From contig NZ_CP084742.1 of the NCBI RefSeq assembly GCF_020520285.1, positions 5,567,501 to 5,631,500 of the forward strand: a stretch of DNA of 64,000 nt, given 5' to 3'. The translations under genes and the position numbers were made by a program. Positions 52,219 through 62,528 of the stretch are shown here, piece after piece. The notes under the pieces are model-generated. The model worked only from the letters and a program-made list of their open reading frames with translations, made no database searches and had not been told where the DNA came from. Within the stretch, counting starts at the first letter, position 1. Each line of letters opens with the position of its first letter. Source of the stretch: Pseudomonas sp. L5B5 (GTDB lineage: Bacteria > Pseudomonadota > Gammaproteobacteria > Pseudomonadales > Pseudomonadaceae).

Positions 52219-52364
52219 TGGGGTTACCCCTCAGATCGTTCGATGTACAAGCACCCGCTTGGGGGAGATCCGTTCCCGCCCGGCCAGGACGGCCAGGCAC
52301 ACGCTATCGGCTCGACAACCACCGGTTCGAGTGTTTCCAAAATGTGCCAGCAGGTAGTGACAGG

Positions 52365-52394
52365 CTCCCGAAGAGGCCAGGGCCCCTTCAGGAG
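52365..52394 (-). other. Intercistronic stem-loop after aatJ
   Basis: CTCCCGAAG and CTTCAGGAG pair with one mismatch around a GC-rich loop, 17 bp beyond the aatJ stop. There is no T tract on the minus strand. Stem-loops after binding-protein genes commonly stabilise that part of the mRNA and let the binding protein be made in excess of the permease. Confidence 0.5.
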
Positions 52395-52410
52395 TAAGGT
52401 TAGTCAGGAA

Positions 52411-53325
52411 TCAGGACTTTTTGTCGTCAGCCGCTTTGTCGGTCGGGTTGGCGATCAGGGCCTTGAGCTCGTCGCTCATCGGGAACATCAGGTTCAGGCC
52501 TTTTGGCGGGATCGGCGATTGGAACCACTTGTCGTAGATCTTGTTGATTTCGCCCGATTTGTAGGTGGCAACGATGGCGTCGTCCACGGCTTTCTTGAAC
52601 GGGGCATCACCCTTGCGGACCATGCAGCCGTAGATTTCGTAGGATTGAGGGGTGCCGGTCACGGCCCAGTCGGTAGGTTTCTTGGCCTTGGCCATTTCAC
52701 CGGCCAGCAGGGCGTCGTCCATCATGAAGGCGACGGCGCGGCCCGATTCCAGCATCTGGAACGACTCGCCATGGTCCTTGGCGGAGATCACGTTCATGCC
52801 CATCTGCTTGTCGGCGTTCATGGCCTTGAGGATGCGCTCGGAAGTGGTACCGGCGGTGGTCACCACGTTCTTGCCCTTGAGGTCGGCGAAATCCTTGTAG
52901 CTGGAGTCTTTCTTGGACAGCAGGCGGGTGCCGATCTCGAAGATGCCAACGGAGAAGTCGACCTGTTGCTGACGCTCGACGTTGTTGGTGGTGGAACCGC
53001 ACTCGACGTCCACGGTGCCGTTCTGCACCAGCGGGATACGGGTCTGGGAGGTGACCAGGTTGTACTTGACCTTCAGGTCAGGCATGTCGAGGTCTTTCTT
53101 GATGGCTTCGACGATCTTCAGCTGGATGTCGTGGGAGTAGCCCACAGGCACGCCGGAAGCGTCAGCGATGTAGGAAAACGGAATGGAAGCGTCGCGATGT
53201 CCGAGGGTGATGGTGCCGGACTCTTTGATTTTCTTCAGTGTGCCGGTGAGTTCGGCTGCGAAAACTGGAGTGCTAATCAGAGCTGCAGCAATAGCTGCGC
53301 CCAACAGATGGGGAACGATGCGCAT
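52411..53325 (-). CDS. aatJ: Periplasmic glutamate/aspartate-binding protein
   Basis: A 304-residue solute-binding protein of family 3. Signal peptide MRIVPHLLGAAIAAALISTPVFAAE with cleavage near residue 24, then ITLGHRDASIPFSYIADASGVPVGYSHD and QNGTVDVECGSTTNN, typical of GltI/AatJ. ATG at 53325 has GAGGAA upstream; a TTG three bases further out is not preferred. Regulation is by AauR with sigma-54 (sites upstream) and probably by Hfq/Crc through a CA motif in the leader. Confidence 0.95.
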   Translation of the reverse strand: MRIVPHLLGAAIAAALISTPVFAAELTGTLKKIKESGTITLGHRDASIPFSYIADASGVPVGYSHDIQLKIVEAIKKDLDMPDLKVKYNLVTSQTRIPLVQNGTVDVECGSTTNNVERQQQVDFSVGIFEIGTRLLSKKDSSYKDFADLKGKNVVTTAGTTSERILKAMNADKQMGMNVISAKDHGESFQMLESGRAVAFMMDDALLAGEMAKAKKPTDWAVTGTPQSYEIYGCMVRKGDAPFKKAVDDAIVATYKSGEINKIYDKWFQSPIPPKGLNLMFPMSDELKALIANPTDKAADDKKS

Positions 53326-53342
53326 CAATATTTCCTCGACAT

Positions 53343-53350
53343 TTGTTTTT
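53343..53350 (-). promoter_or_regulatory. CA motif (Hfq/Crc target) in the aatJ leader
   Basis: On the minus strand AAAAACAA fits AAnAANAA and lies a few bases before the GAGGAA ribosome site of aatJ. It predicts catabolite repression of the transporter's translation. Confidence 0.6.
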
Positions 53351-53442
53351 TTTATGAAGCCAGTTCGACGGCTCTTTTATACAGCGAATGCCTTGACGGC
53401 TCCTGTTGTGTTGGCACGACAGGCATTCGTCGAACAGTGTAG

Positions 53443-53458
53443 AGCATGAGTCGTGCCA
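53443..53458 (-). promoter_or_regulatory. Predicted sigma-54 promoter of aatJQMP
   Basis: TGGCACGACTCATGCT on the minus strand matches TGGCACGN4TTGCW at all fixed positions but one. Transcription would begin near 53431, giving a leader of about 105 bases. Confidence 0.88.
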
Positions 53459-53534
53459 GGCCAGCAAATCATATTTAAGCTATTGATTTTAAAGATAATT
53501 AAACATTTTTGACGTTGCTCTTTCAGTTGGAATA

Positions 53535-53580
53535 TCCGGTTAACCGAATCGCTTCCATGTTTGTCGTTCGGAAAACCGAA
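53535..53580. promoter_or_regulatory. Two AauR-type binding sites
   Basis: TTCGGAAAACCGAA (53567-53580) is a perfect TTCGG-N4-CCGAA dyad, the motif I recall for AauR, and TCCGGTTAACCGAA (53535-53548) matches with one change. The centres are 32 bp apart, about three turns, and lie 77-137 bp upstream of the sigma-54 promoter, as expected of enhancer sites. Confidence 0.8.
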
Positions 53581-53625
53581 CGATCATGAGCCGTCTGTTG
53601 GGGGCAGGTGCCGTCGGCAAGGCAC

Positions 53626-53657
53626 AAAAAAGCCCCTGAACCTCGCGGTTCAGGGGC
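53626..53657 (-). terminator. Rho-independent terminator of glpD
   Basis: GCCCCTGAACC-TCGC-GGTTCAGGGGC is an 11-bp perfect stem at 53632-53657, followed on the minus strand by six T. It lies 18 bp beyond the glpD stop and separates it from the aatJ control region. Confidence 0.92.
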
Positions 53658-53675
53658 CTGGTCGGGTGCGGGGGC

Positions 53676-55214
53676 TCAAGCTGCCTTGATCTTGCCGCGA
53701 TGGTGCTGGATTTTCTGCAGGTAGTCCCGTAGCTGCTGCTGTTCCTGCTCCGTGGTGAACAGCCCCAGTTTGCTTCGGCGCCAGAGGAGATCCTCGGCCT
53801 TGACCACCCATTCTTCATCGCACAGGTAATCCACTTCGCGGCTGTAGAGGCCGCCACCAAGGTGCTCGCCCATGTCGCTCAGCCCATGTACGCCTTCCAG
53901 CAGACGCCAGGTACGGCTGCCATAGGTGGTGGCCCACCGCCGGGCGATCTGGCTGGGTACCCAGTCGAACTTGGCGCGGATCGCCTCGGCCAAGGCTTGC
54001 GGGGTAGTCATGTCTTCACCGCCGGGCAGGCTGGCCTGTGCGGTCCAGCTTGGCTTGGCGTGCTTGAAATAAGGCGTCAGCTGGGCCATGGCCGATTCGG
54101 CCAGCTTGCGGTAGGTGGTGAGCTTGCCGCCGAACACCGACAGCAGTGGCGCTTCGTCACCGCTGCCGGACAAGGCCAGGGTGTAGTCACGGGTGACCGC
54201 CGAAGGGTTGTCGGACTCGTCGTTGCACAGCGGGCGGACACCGGAGTAGGTGTGCAGGATGTCGTCGCGGCTCACCTGTTTCTTGAAGTGGGCATTGACC
54301 ACCTGCAGCAGGTAGTCGGTTTCCCCTTCGGTGATCGCCACTTTCGCCGGGTCGCCGGTGTATTCGCGGTCGGTTGTGCCGATCAGGGTGAATTGGTCGA
54401 GGTAGGGAATGGTGAAGACGATGCGCTGGTCTTCGTTCTGCAGGATATGCGCATGCTCGCCTTCGTACAGTTTGGGCACGATCAGGTGGCTGCCCTGGAT
54501 CAGGCGGATGCCGTAGGGCGATTCCAGCTTCAGGTCATCCTTGATGAACTTGGCGACCCAGGGACCTGCGGCGTTCACCAGGGCCTTGGCGGTGATGGAG
54601 AACAGGCTGCCGTCGGCACGCTCCAGTTCCAGTTGCCACAGGCCCTTGCTGCGGCGGGCGCTGACACAGCGGGTCTGAGTGTGAACATGGGCTCCGTGTT
54701 CGCGAGCGGCCATGGCGTTGAGCACTACCAGGCGTGCGTCATCGACCCAGCAATCGGAGTATTCGAAGCCGCGGGTGATCTGCGCTTGCAGCGCGCTGTC
54801 GGCGCCGAACTTCAGGCTTCGCGAGCCGGCGAGCTTCTCGCGCTTGCCCAGGTGATCGTAGAGGAACAGCCCGGCGCGGATCATCCAGGCCGGACGCAGG
54901 TGTGGCCGGTGCGGCAGGACGAAACGCATGGGCTTGACGATGTGCGGCGCCTTGGCCAGCAGTACTTCGCGCTCGGCCAGGGCTTCGCGCACCAGGCGGA
55001 ACTCGTAGTGTTCCAGGTAGCGCAAGCCACCGTGGATCAGCTTGCTGCTGGCGGAGGACGTGTGGCTGGCCAGGTCGTCCTTTTCACAAAGGAACACGGA
55101 CAGGCCGCGACCTGCCGCATCTGCGGCAATTCCAACACCGTTGATCCCACCGCCAATGACGGCGATATCGTAAACCTCGGAGAGAGGGCGCGCGGGCAAG
55201 GTAGAAGTGGGCAT
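53676..55214 (-). CDS. glpD: Aerobic glycerol-3-phosphate dehydrogenase
   Basis: A 512-residue FAD enzyme of the inner membrane that oxidises glycerol-3-phosphate to dihydroxyacetone phosphate and passes electrons to quinone. The N-terminus holds the FAD-binding IAVIGGGINGVGIAADAAGRG; SSKLIHGGLRYLEHYEFRLV is the GlpD signature. ATG at 55214 with GAGG upstream is chosen over an in-frame TTG six bases before. It is last in glpFKRD, with GlpR sites in front and a strong terminator behind. Confidence 0.96.
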   Translation of the reverse strand: MPTSTLPARPLSEVYDIAVIGGGINGVGIAADAAGRGLSVFLCEKDDLASHTSSASSKLIHGGLRYLEHYEFRLVREALAEREVLLAKAPHIVKPMRFVLPHRPHLRPAWMIRAGLFLYDHLGKREKLAGSRSLKFGADSALQAQITRGFEYSDCWVDDARLVVLNAMAAREHGAHVHTQTRCVSARRSKGLWQLELERADGSLFSITAKALVNAAGPWVAKFIKDDLKLESPYGIRLIQGSHLIVPKLYEGEHAHILQNEDQRIVFTIPYLDQFTLIGTTDREYTGDPAKVAITEGETDYLLQVVNAHFKKQVSRDDILHTYSGVRPLCNDESDNPSAVTRDYTLALSGSGDEAPLLSVFGGKLTTYRKLAESAMAQLTPYFKHAKPSWTAQASLPGGEDMTTPQALAEAIRAKFDWVPSQIARRWATTYGSRTWRLLEGVHGLSDMGEHLGGGLYSREVDYLCDEEWVVKAEDLLWRRSKLGLFTTEQEQQQLRDYLQKIQHHRGKIKAA

Positions 55215-55237
55215 CGACAAGCCTCGTGTTGCTTTGA

Positions 55238-55359
55238 TATTTGAATTCGAACATTAATGTTCATTTTCGAAAATACTAGCGCATAAAGATGCACGCATCC
55301 AGCGCGCTTCGATTGAAAAAACTGATCGAAGCGGCGCTAAAGGAAAATTTTCGAACATT
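55238..55359 (-). promoter_or_regulatory. GlpR operators in the glpD promoter region
   Basis: Three copies resemble the GlpR operator (E. coli type AATGTTCG..CGAACATT): TATTTGAATTCGAACATT (55238-55255), AATGTTCATTTTCGAAAATA (55256-55275) and AAAATTTTCGAACATT (55343-55358). They share TTCGAA/GAACATT elements. The first two abut, so a repressor tetramer probably loads across them. They lie 24-145 bp before glpD. Confidence 0.75.
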
Positions 55360-55481
55360 GCCGAGGGGTAACTGTAGTTGCTATGCCGGTCGATGGCGGA
55401 CGCGCAGGCGCGACGATACCCGTGCCGGTTGGCTGGATATCGTTTGAATTCGCGAGCTGTGCAAGGAAGGAGGAAGCGGGC

Positions 55482-56237
55482 TCAGACCACTTCGAGGCGG
55501 ATCTTGTGCTGGTTGAGCAGTTGGGTCAGGGCCGGTACCGGCTGCTGATCGGTGACCAGGCAGTCGACCAGGCTGATCGGGCCGAGGCGAATCATGGCGT
55601 TGCGCCCGAACTTGCTGGAGTCTGCAGCCAGGATCACTTGCCGGGCATTGGCGATGATCGCCTGGGATACCCGCACTTCCTGATAGTCGAAGTCCAGCAG
55701 GCTGCCGTCCTCGTCAATGCCGCTGATGCCCACCAGGGCGAAATCCACCTTGAACTGGTTGATGAAGTCGACACTGGCCTGGCCCACCACGCCGCCGTCG
55801 CGGCGGACATTGCCGCCGGTGAGCAGCACGTCGAAATCGTCCTTGGCACTGAGCATCGAGGCCACGTGCAGGTTGTTGGTGATGATCTTCAGGTGACTGT
55901 GGTTGAGCAGGGCGCGGGCGATGGATTCGGTGGTGGTGCCAATGTTGATGAACAGCGAGGCGTGATCGGGGATCTGGGCCGCAACGGCTTCGCCGATACG
56001 CTGCTTTTCGTCGCGCATCTGGTCGGCGCGCATGGCGTAGGCGGTGTTTTCGACGCTGGAGTCATAAGCCGCGCCACCGTGGTAGCGACGCAGCAGGTTG
56101 GCTTCGGCCAACTGGTTGATATCGCGGCGGATGGTTTGCGGGGTGACGACGAACAACTGGGCCAATTCCTCGATGCTGACGTAGCCGCGTTCGCGGACCA
56201 GATCGAGGATTTGTTGCTGGCGGGGAGGCAGATTCAT
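55482..56237 (-). CDS. glpR: DeoR-family repressor of the glp regulon
   Basis: A 251-residue repressor released by glycerol-3-phosphate. N-terminal DeoR helix-turn-helix ([39 protein letters not shown]) and a sugar-isomerase-like effector domain ([32 protein letters not shown]). It lies between glpK and glpD as usual in Pseudomonas, and its sites are seen before glpD and glpF. Confidence 0.95.
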   Translation of the reverse strand: MNLPPRQQQILDLVRERGYVSIEELAQLFVVTPQTIRRDINQLAEANLLRRYHGGAAYDSSVENTAYAMRADQMRDEKQRIGEAVAAQIPDHASLFINIGTTTESIARALLNHSHLKIITNNLHVASMLSAKDDFDVLLTGGNVRRDGGVVGQASVDFINQFKVDFALVGISGIDEDGSLLDFDYQEVRVSQAIIANARQVILAADSSKFGRNAMIRLGPISLVDCLVTDQQPVPALTQLLNQHKIRLEVV

Positions 56238-56332
56238 GGGGCTTCCTTTGGGCTGCCGTGCAAAATTTGCCCATGATGCCGCAGGAATTCGCTCCCTACC
56301 AGTTACAAGCGGTTACCAATCCACGACGTGGC

Positions 56333-57898
<1,566 letters not shown>

Positions 57899-57914
57899 TC
57901 ACGCGCCACGGGAT

Positions 57915-58763
57915 TCAGGAAGCCTTGACCTTGCCGTCTGCGTCTTGTTCGGCGGGTGTTGCCGGGGCCGCGTTGGGCAGGTAGCGGGCAATCATGCCGC
58001 GATAGACAGCGGCGCCGAGGCAGGCGCCCAGGATCGGGGCGAAGATTGGCACCAGGAAATACGGGATGTCACGGCCACCGGTGAAGGAGATTTCACCCCA
58101 GCCGGCGAAGAACGTCATGAGTTTAGGACCAAAATCCCGCGCCGGGTTCATCGCGAAGCCGGTCAGCGGGCCCATGGCGCTGCCGATCACGGCGATCAGC
58201 AGGCCAATCAGAAGCGGCGCCAGTGGGCCGCGTGGCAAGCCGTTGTTGTCATCGGTCAGTGACATGATCACGCCCATCAGGATCGCGGTGATCACCACTT
58301 CCACCAGGAACGCCTGGGCCGTGCTCAGGGACGGGTTGGGAAAGGTTGAGAACACCGACGCCAGTTCCAGGCTGGCCTGGGAGCCACGAATCATCTGATG
58401 GGCTTGTTCGAAATCGAAGAACAGGTTGCTGTACAGGGTGTAGACCAGCAGGGCGGCACAGAAGGCACCGGCAACCTGGGCCAGAATGTAGAACGGCAGT
58501 TTGCGCTTGTCGAAATCGGCAAACAGCCACAGGGCGATGCTCACGGCGGGGTTCAGGTGCGCGCCGGAAACGCCTGCGGTCAGGTAGATCGCCATGCTGA
58601 CGCCGATGCCCCAGATGACGCTGATTTCCCACAGGCCGAAGCTGGCACCCGCGACCTTGAGCGCGGCGACGCAGCCAGTGCCGAAGAAGATCAGCAGGGC
58701 GGTACCCAGGAACTCGGCCATGCACTGGCCCGATAATGATGGTTGTTGCAGAGCAGTTGTCAT
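57915..58763 (-). CDS. glpF: Glycerol uptake facilitator (aquaglyceroporin)
   Basis: A 282-residue membrane channel with six segments and two half-helices, both carrying the NPA motif (GAHLNPAVSIALW and GFAMNPARDFGP). Asp after the second NPAR is the glycerol-channel type. GAGG precedes the ATG at 58763; the open frame above it is not protein-like. It is the first gene of glpFKRD. A CA motif and a GlpR site lie upstream. Confidence 0.95.
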   Translation of the reverse strand: MTTALQQPSLSGQCMAEFLGTALLIFFGTGCVAALKVAGASFGLWEISVIWGIGVSMAIYLTAGVSGAHLNPAVSIALWLFADFDKRKLPFYILAQVAGAFCAALLVYTLYSNLFFDFEQAHQMIRGSQASLELASVFSTFPNPSLSTAQAFLVEVVITAILMGVIMSLTDDNNGLPRGPLAPLLIGLLIAVIGSAMGPLTGFAMNPARDFGPKLMTFFAGWGEISFTGGRDIPYFLVPIFAPILGACLGAAVYRGMIARYLPNAAPATPAEQDADGKVKAS

Positions 58764-58778
58764 TGTGAACCTCGGTTT

Positions 58779-58786
58779 TTGTTGTT
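58779..58786 (-). promoter_or_regulatory. CA motif (Hfq/Crc target) before glpF
   Basis: On the minus strand AACAACAA fits AAnAANAA and lies directly before the ribosome site of glpF. Hfq/Crc would block translation under catabolite repression. Confidence 0.65.
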
Positions 58787-58931
58787 GTCTGGCGCTGCTG
58801 CAAAAGGCAGGGAGCGCGACTTCCAACGGCGACGGAATCCCCATTCCGGCGTCGTCTTGCTACTGGGTGCAACCTGGATCTACTGCATGATATTCAGAAA
58901 CGAAAAAATATAGACAAGAAACACCGCTGTC

Positions 58932-58951
58932 AAAGGTCGAAAGTGAACGAG
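58932..58951 (-). promoter_or_regulatory. Predicted GlpR operator before glpF
   Basis: CTCGTTCACTTTCGACCTTT (minus strand) shares GTTCA-x-TTTCGA with the glpD site at 55256-55275. It lies about 170 bp before glpF. The gene-free stretch 58764-59133 also contains AT-rich sequence consistent with the glpF promoter and, at its other end, the promoter of ybaK; nothing else is evident. Confidence 0.55.
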
Positions 58952-59133
58952 TAGTCATTTTATAGATATCAGTCAAATGAATGATTACCGGGGGCTGTAC
59001 CAAGAGTGACAGGACTGGTTGCTTCATCAGATCCAGAGGCTGGTTTTCAAGGCTCGGGATAGAGCCTTTTGCCGATCAATGGCCTAAAATCCGCAGGCTT
59101 CGTTTTGCCTTTCATCATTGCCATGGAGCTGTC

Positions 59134-59604
59134 ATGACCCCTGCACTGGACCTGCTGAAAAAAGTTCGCGCCGAACATTGCATTCACAGTTACGAACATG
59201 ACCCCAAGGCAGCGTCCTATGGGCTTGAGGCGGCCGAGAAGCTCAGTCTCGACCCGGCCCGGGTCTTCAAGACCTTGTTGGCCAGTAGCGAGAAAGGTGA
59301 GTTGTTGGTGGCGGTAGTCCCGGTGGCAGGCAGCCTCGACCTCAAGGCCCTGGCCCATGCCGCAGGGGTGAAGAAAGCCGAGATGGCTGATCCGGCCGCG
59401 GCCCAGCGAGCGACCGGTTATCTGTTGGGGGGCATCAGTCCGCTGGGGCAGAAGAAGCGTTTGCGGACCTTTATCGACAAAAGCGCACAGCCCCTTACCA
59501 GCATCTTCGTCAGTGCCGGGCGTCGGGGCCTGGAGGTGGAGTTGTCGGCGGCGGTGCTGGCCGAGCATACCCAGGCCAGCTTCGCCGACATTGGTCGCCC
59601 GTGA
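59134..59604 (+). CDS. ybaK: Cys-tRNA(Pro)/Cys-tRNA(Cys) deacylase
   Basis: A 156-residue trans-editing enzyme that hydrolyses Cys mischarged on tRNA(Pro). YEHDPKAASYGLEAAEKLSLDPARVFKTLL and GGISPLGQKKRLRTFID are characteristic of YbaK/EbsC, with the catalytic Lys in FKTLL. GGAG precedes the ATG at 59134. It is divergent from glpF, as in other Pseudomonas, and convergent with the ABC ATPase gene. Confidence 0.95.
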   Translation: MTPALDLLKKVRAEHCIHSYEHDPKAASYGLEAAEKLSLDPARVFKTLLASSEKGELLVAVVPVAGSLDLKALAHAAGVKKAEMADPAAAQRATGYLLGGISPLGQKKRLRTFIDKSAQPLTSIFVSAGRRGLEVELSAAVLAEHTQASFADIGRP

Positions 59605-59663
59605 AGGTGCAAGGCTGGGCGAAAACCGGCTGGGGCGCTGGGCGTCACGGCCGGTTCAGGGGT

Positions 59664-60773
59664 TCAGTGGGCGTTGCTGTAGCGCCGTACACCAGAGTCG
59701 TTTTGCGCAATCTGCGCAGCAGTGTTGCCTGAGGCCTGGAACAGCACCAGGTGCTCTGCCGCCACGCGGATGCCCACGTCGGCGCCCACCTGATGGTCGG
59801 CGTGGCTGGGGAAGATCGATTCCAGCTGGCTGCCAGTGGGCAGTTGCAGGCGATACAGGGTCGAGGCACCCAGGAAGGTCTTGCCGACGACTCGGGCCTT
59901 AAGGGCGCTGTCCGGTGCGTGGACGATATCATCCGGCCGCAATAGCACGTCCACCGCGCCGCCGGTCGGCCAGGTGTAGGCGCGGTTGCCTTGCAGCATG
60001 CCCAGTTCGGTCTGCACCGATTCCGGGCTGCTCAGCTGGCCGCGAATGAAGTAGCCCTGGCCAATGAAGCTGGCGACAAAAGGTGTCTGCGGCTCGTGGT
60101 AGAGGTTGTAGGGCGTGTCCCACTGTTCCAGCCGACCCTCCCTGAAAACCCCCACCTGATCGCTCACGGCAAAGGCTTCTTCCTGGTCATGGGTGACCAG
60201 GATGGCGCTGGTGCCACGGGCCTTGAGGATATCGCGCACCTCATGGCTGAGCTTGCGTCGCAACTCGCCATCGAGGTTGGAAAACGGCTCGTCCAGTAGC
60301 AGCAATTGCGGCTCGGGAGCCAGGGCGCGGGCCAGGGCCACGCGCTGTTGCTGGCCGCCGGACAATTCGTGGGGAAAACGCTGGCCGAGCTGCTTGAGGT
60401 TGACCAGTTCCAGTAGCTCGGCGACCACCCGGTCCCTCTGTGGATGCTTGCGGATGCCAAAGGCAATGTTGTCCGCCACGGACAGGTGAGGGAACAGGGC
60501 GTAATCCTGGAACACCATGCCGATCCGGCGTTTTTCCGGAGCCAGGGTGAAGCCGGCACTGGAAATGGTTTCGCCGGCCAGCTGGATTTCACCCTCGTGC
60601 ACCGGCTCGAAGCCGGCGATGGCCCGCAGGGTGGTGGTCTTGCCACAGCCGGAGGAGCCCAGCAGGCAGCCGATGTCACCGGCGTTGAGGTGCAGGTTGA
60701 GGTTCTGCACCACCCGCTGGTCGAGGTAGCCGCAAGCCAGGTTGCGCAGGTTCAGTAGCAATGGTTGGCTCAT
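59664..60773 (-). CDS. ABC transporter ATP-binding protein, FbpC/PotA-like
   Basis: A 369-residue ATPase with Walker [10 protein letters not shown], signature [15 protein letters not shown], Walker [13 protein letters not shown] and switch His VTHDQEE, followed by a C-terminal TOBE-like regulatory domain (about residues 245-369). It resembles ferric or sulfate-type importers. The start overlaps the argF stop as ATGA. No permease or binding-protein gene is adjacent, so its partner is encoded elsewhere or it acts alone. Confidence 0.9.
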   Translation of the reverse strand: MSQPLLLNLRNLACGYLDQRVVQNLNLHLNAGDIGCLLGSSGCGKTTTLRAIAGFEPVHEGEIQLAGETISSAGFTLAPEKRRIGMVFQDYALFPHLSVADNIAFGIRKHPQRDRVVAELLELVNLKQLGQRFPHELSGGQQQRVALARALAPEPQLLLLDEPFSNLDGELRRKLSHEVRDILKARGTSAILVTHDQEEAFAVSDQVGVFREGRLEQWDTPYNLYHEPQTPFVASFIGQGYFIRGQLSSPESVQTELGMLQGNRAYTWPTGGAVDVLLRPDDIVHAPDSALKARVVGKTFLGASTLYRLQLPTGSQLESIFPSHADHQVGADVGIRVAAEHLVLFQASGNTAAQIAQNDSGVRRYSNAH

Positions 60774-61693
60774 GCGTGGTGGTACGCCGGCTCGACGAGG
60801 AACTCGAGCAGGGCCTTTTGTGCGTGGAGGCGGTTCTCCGCCTGGTCCCAGGCCACTGAACGTGGGTCGTCCAGCAGGTCGAGGCTGATTTCTTCGCCGC
60901 GGTGGGCGGGCAAGCAATGCATGAACAGCACGTCCGGCGCTGCCAGGTCGAGCAGGGCGCGGTTGACCTGGAACGGAGCGAACAGCTCCAGGCGCTTGGC
61001 GGTTTCCTCTTCCTGGCCCATGGAGGTCCAGACGTCGGTGCTGACCAGATGAGCACCGCTCACCGCTTCCCGCGGATCACGGACGATGGTCACGCGGTCC
61101 CCGGCTTGAGCGACGAATCGAGGGTTGGGCTCGTAGCCTTGCGGGCAGGCGATACGCAGCTGGAAGTCGAACTGGATGGCGGCTTCTATATAGCTGTTGC
61201 ACATGTTGTTGCCGTCGCCGATCCAGGCCACGGTCTTGCCCTGGATCGAGCCGCGGTGTTCGAGGAAGGTCTGCATGTCGGCCAGCAGCTGGCAGGGATG
61301 CAGGTCATCGGACAGGCCGTTGATCACCGGTACGCGGGAGTTGGCAGAGAACTCGGTCAGGGTGCTGTGGGCAAAGGTGCGGATCATCACCGCGTCGAGC
61401 ATGCGCGACATGACGATGGCGCAGTCGCCGATGGGTTCGCCGCGGCCCAGTTGGGTATCGCGTGGCGACAGGAAGATCGCCTGGCCGCCCAGTTGGATCA
61501 TGCCGGCTTCGAAGGACAGGCGGGTACGAGTCGAGGATTTCTCGAAGATCATGCCCAGAACACGATTTTTCAACGGCTCGAAGAGTACGCCGCGGTTACG
61601 CAGGTCCTTCAGCTCGGTGCCTCGACGGATCACGCTGACCAGCTCATCGGGCGTGCAATCCATCAGGGAGAGAAAGTGCCTTGCGCTCATCAT
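60770..61693 (-). CDS. argF: Anabolic ornithine carbamoyltransferase
   Basis: A 307-residue enzyme joining carbamoyl phosphate and ornithine to citrulline. Visible catalytic motifs: [10 protein letters not shown] (carbamoyl phosphate binding), HPCQLLAD and [13 protein letters not shown]. The sequence matches P. aeruginosa ArgF. Two adjacent ATGs can serve as start, with AAGG before the first. An ArgR box lies about 125 bp upstream, fitting repression by arginine. Confidence 0.96.
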   Translation of the reverse strand: MMSARHFLSLMDCTPDELVSVIRRGTELKDLRNRGVLFEPLKNRVLGMIFEKSSTRTRLSFEAGMIQLGGQAIFLSPRDTQLGRGEPIGDCAIVMSRMLDAVMIRTFAHSTLTEFSANSRVPVINGLSDDLHPCQLLADMQTFLEHRGSIQGKTVAWIGDGNNMCNSYIEAAIQFDFQLRIACPQGYEPNPRFVAQAGDRVTIVRDPREAVSGAHLVSTDVWTSMGQEEETAKRLELFAPFQVNRALLDLAAPDVLFMHCLPAHRGEEISLDLLDDPRSVAWDQAENRLHAQKALLEFLVEPAYHHA

Positions 61694-61816
61694 TAACTAC
61701 CTTTTTGCCACGGACCGCAGATTCTCAACGCCTTGGTTTATCGAACAACGGGCTGGACCTGCGGCGGAAGCCGCACGGGGCGACGAAATAGGGGAAGGCG
61801 CGATCTTATAATTAAA

Positions 61817-61832
61817 TGTCGCGTATTACCAA
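61817..61832. promoter_or_regulatory. Predicted ArgR box upstream of argF
   Basis: TGTCGC-N8-AA, the P. aeruginosa ArgR half-site pattern, occurs at 61817-61832 in AT-rich sequence (AATTAAATGTCGCGTATTAC) about 125 bp before argF. The gene-free stretch 61694-62105 otherwise contains the argF promoter region and, toward 62070, a probable promoter for the next gene. Confidence 0.6.
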
Positions 61833-62105
61833 TAGTGCTACGGCGATCAGGGGCATTCACAGAGGCCAGGACACGAGTGCGCGGGCACTGTCGAAACCCG
61901 TTTCCGGACGGCAGCCGGGCATTTGTACACTGCTCAGGCACGGCTTGGCAAACTGGTGGGGCGCTGCCCGTGGGACTGTGGTCGCTTTCTGACCCATGGG
62001 CCGGGGACCTGCCGGCGAGGGCTTGCCCGGTCGCCAGCCTGAAACATTTCCTAATGCAAAGTGCTGAGGTTATAAAGGCGGATCAGCAGCCTGGAAGCGT
62101 TTGCG

Positions 62106-62396
62106 ATGGAGTCCAAGGAGCAACAATTGATGACGCTGCTGGGGCTCACGGCCCGGGCTCTCACCGACATGACCGCTTCGGTGACCGCATTTTCGTTCGA
62201 GTTGCTGCGCAGTGATGACCAGGTGACCCGGGACGCCGCGCGCAAGATGATCGACCGGATGATGACCCTCAGTGCCGGTCTCGACGAACATTGGCGGCTG
62301 CTTGCGCAACTGTCCGGAAGCTACCCCGGGCAGGGACCTGTGGAATCGAGGGGGCAGGTGGGGGCAGAGAGCTTGCCCAGGCTCCCGCCCAATTGA
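62106..62396 (+). CDS. Small hypothetical protein
   Basis: A 96-residue protein; the first 70 residues form an amphipathic helical region (LMTLLGLTARALTDMTASVTAFSFELLR) and the tail is Pro/Gly-rich and probably disordered. GGAAG lies ten bases before the ATG. No family is recognised. It stands between the divergent argF and a molybdopterin oxidoreductase gene. Confidence 0.6.
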   Translation: MESKEQQLMTLLGLTARALTDMTASVTAFSFELLRSDDQVTRDAARKMIDRMMTLSAGLDEHWRLLAQLSGSYPGQGPVESRGQVGAESLPRLPPN

Positions 62397-62528
62397 CAGC
62401 GGCGATCATGTCCCGGGTTGATGGCCGTGGATTCATATGACGAACGTCACTGGTGTGTACTGGAGGCTGGCGCCATAGTTTTCGTCTCCGGTGCCTGACC
62501 AGGTGCTGTCAAACAATAGAGACTGGCC

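Noticed and set aside
59625..59655. Terminator between ybaK and the ABC ATPase gene
   Set aside because: ACCGGC/GCCGGT pair but are 19 bases apart with no T tract.
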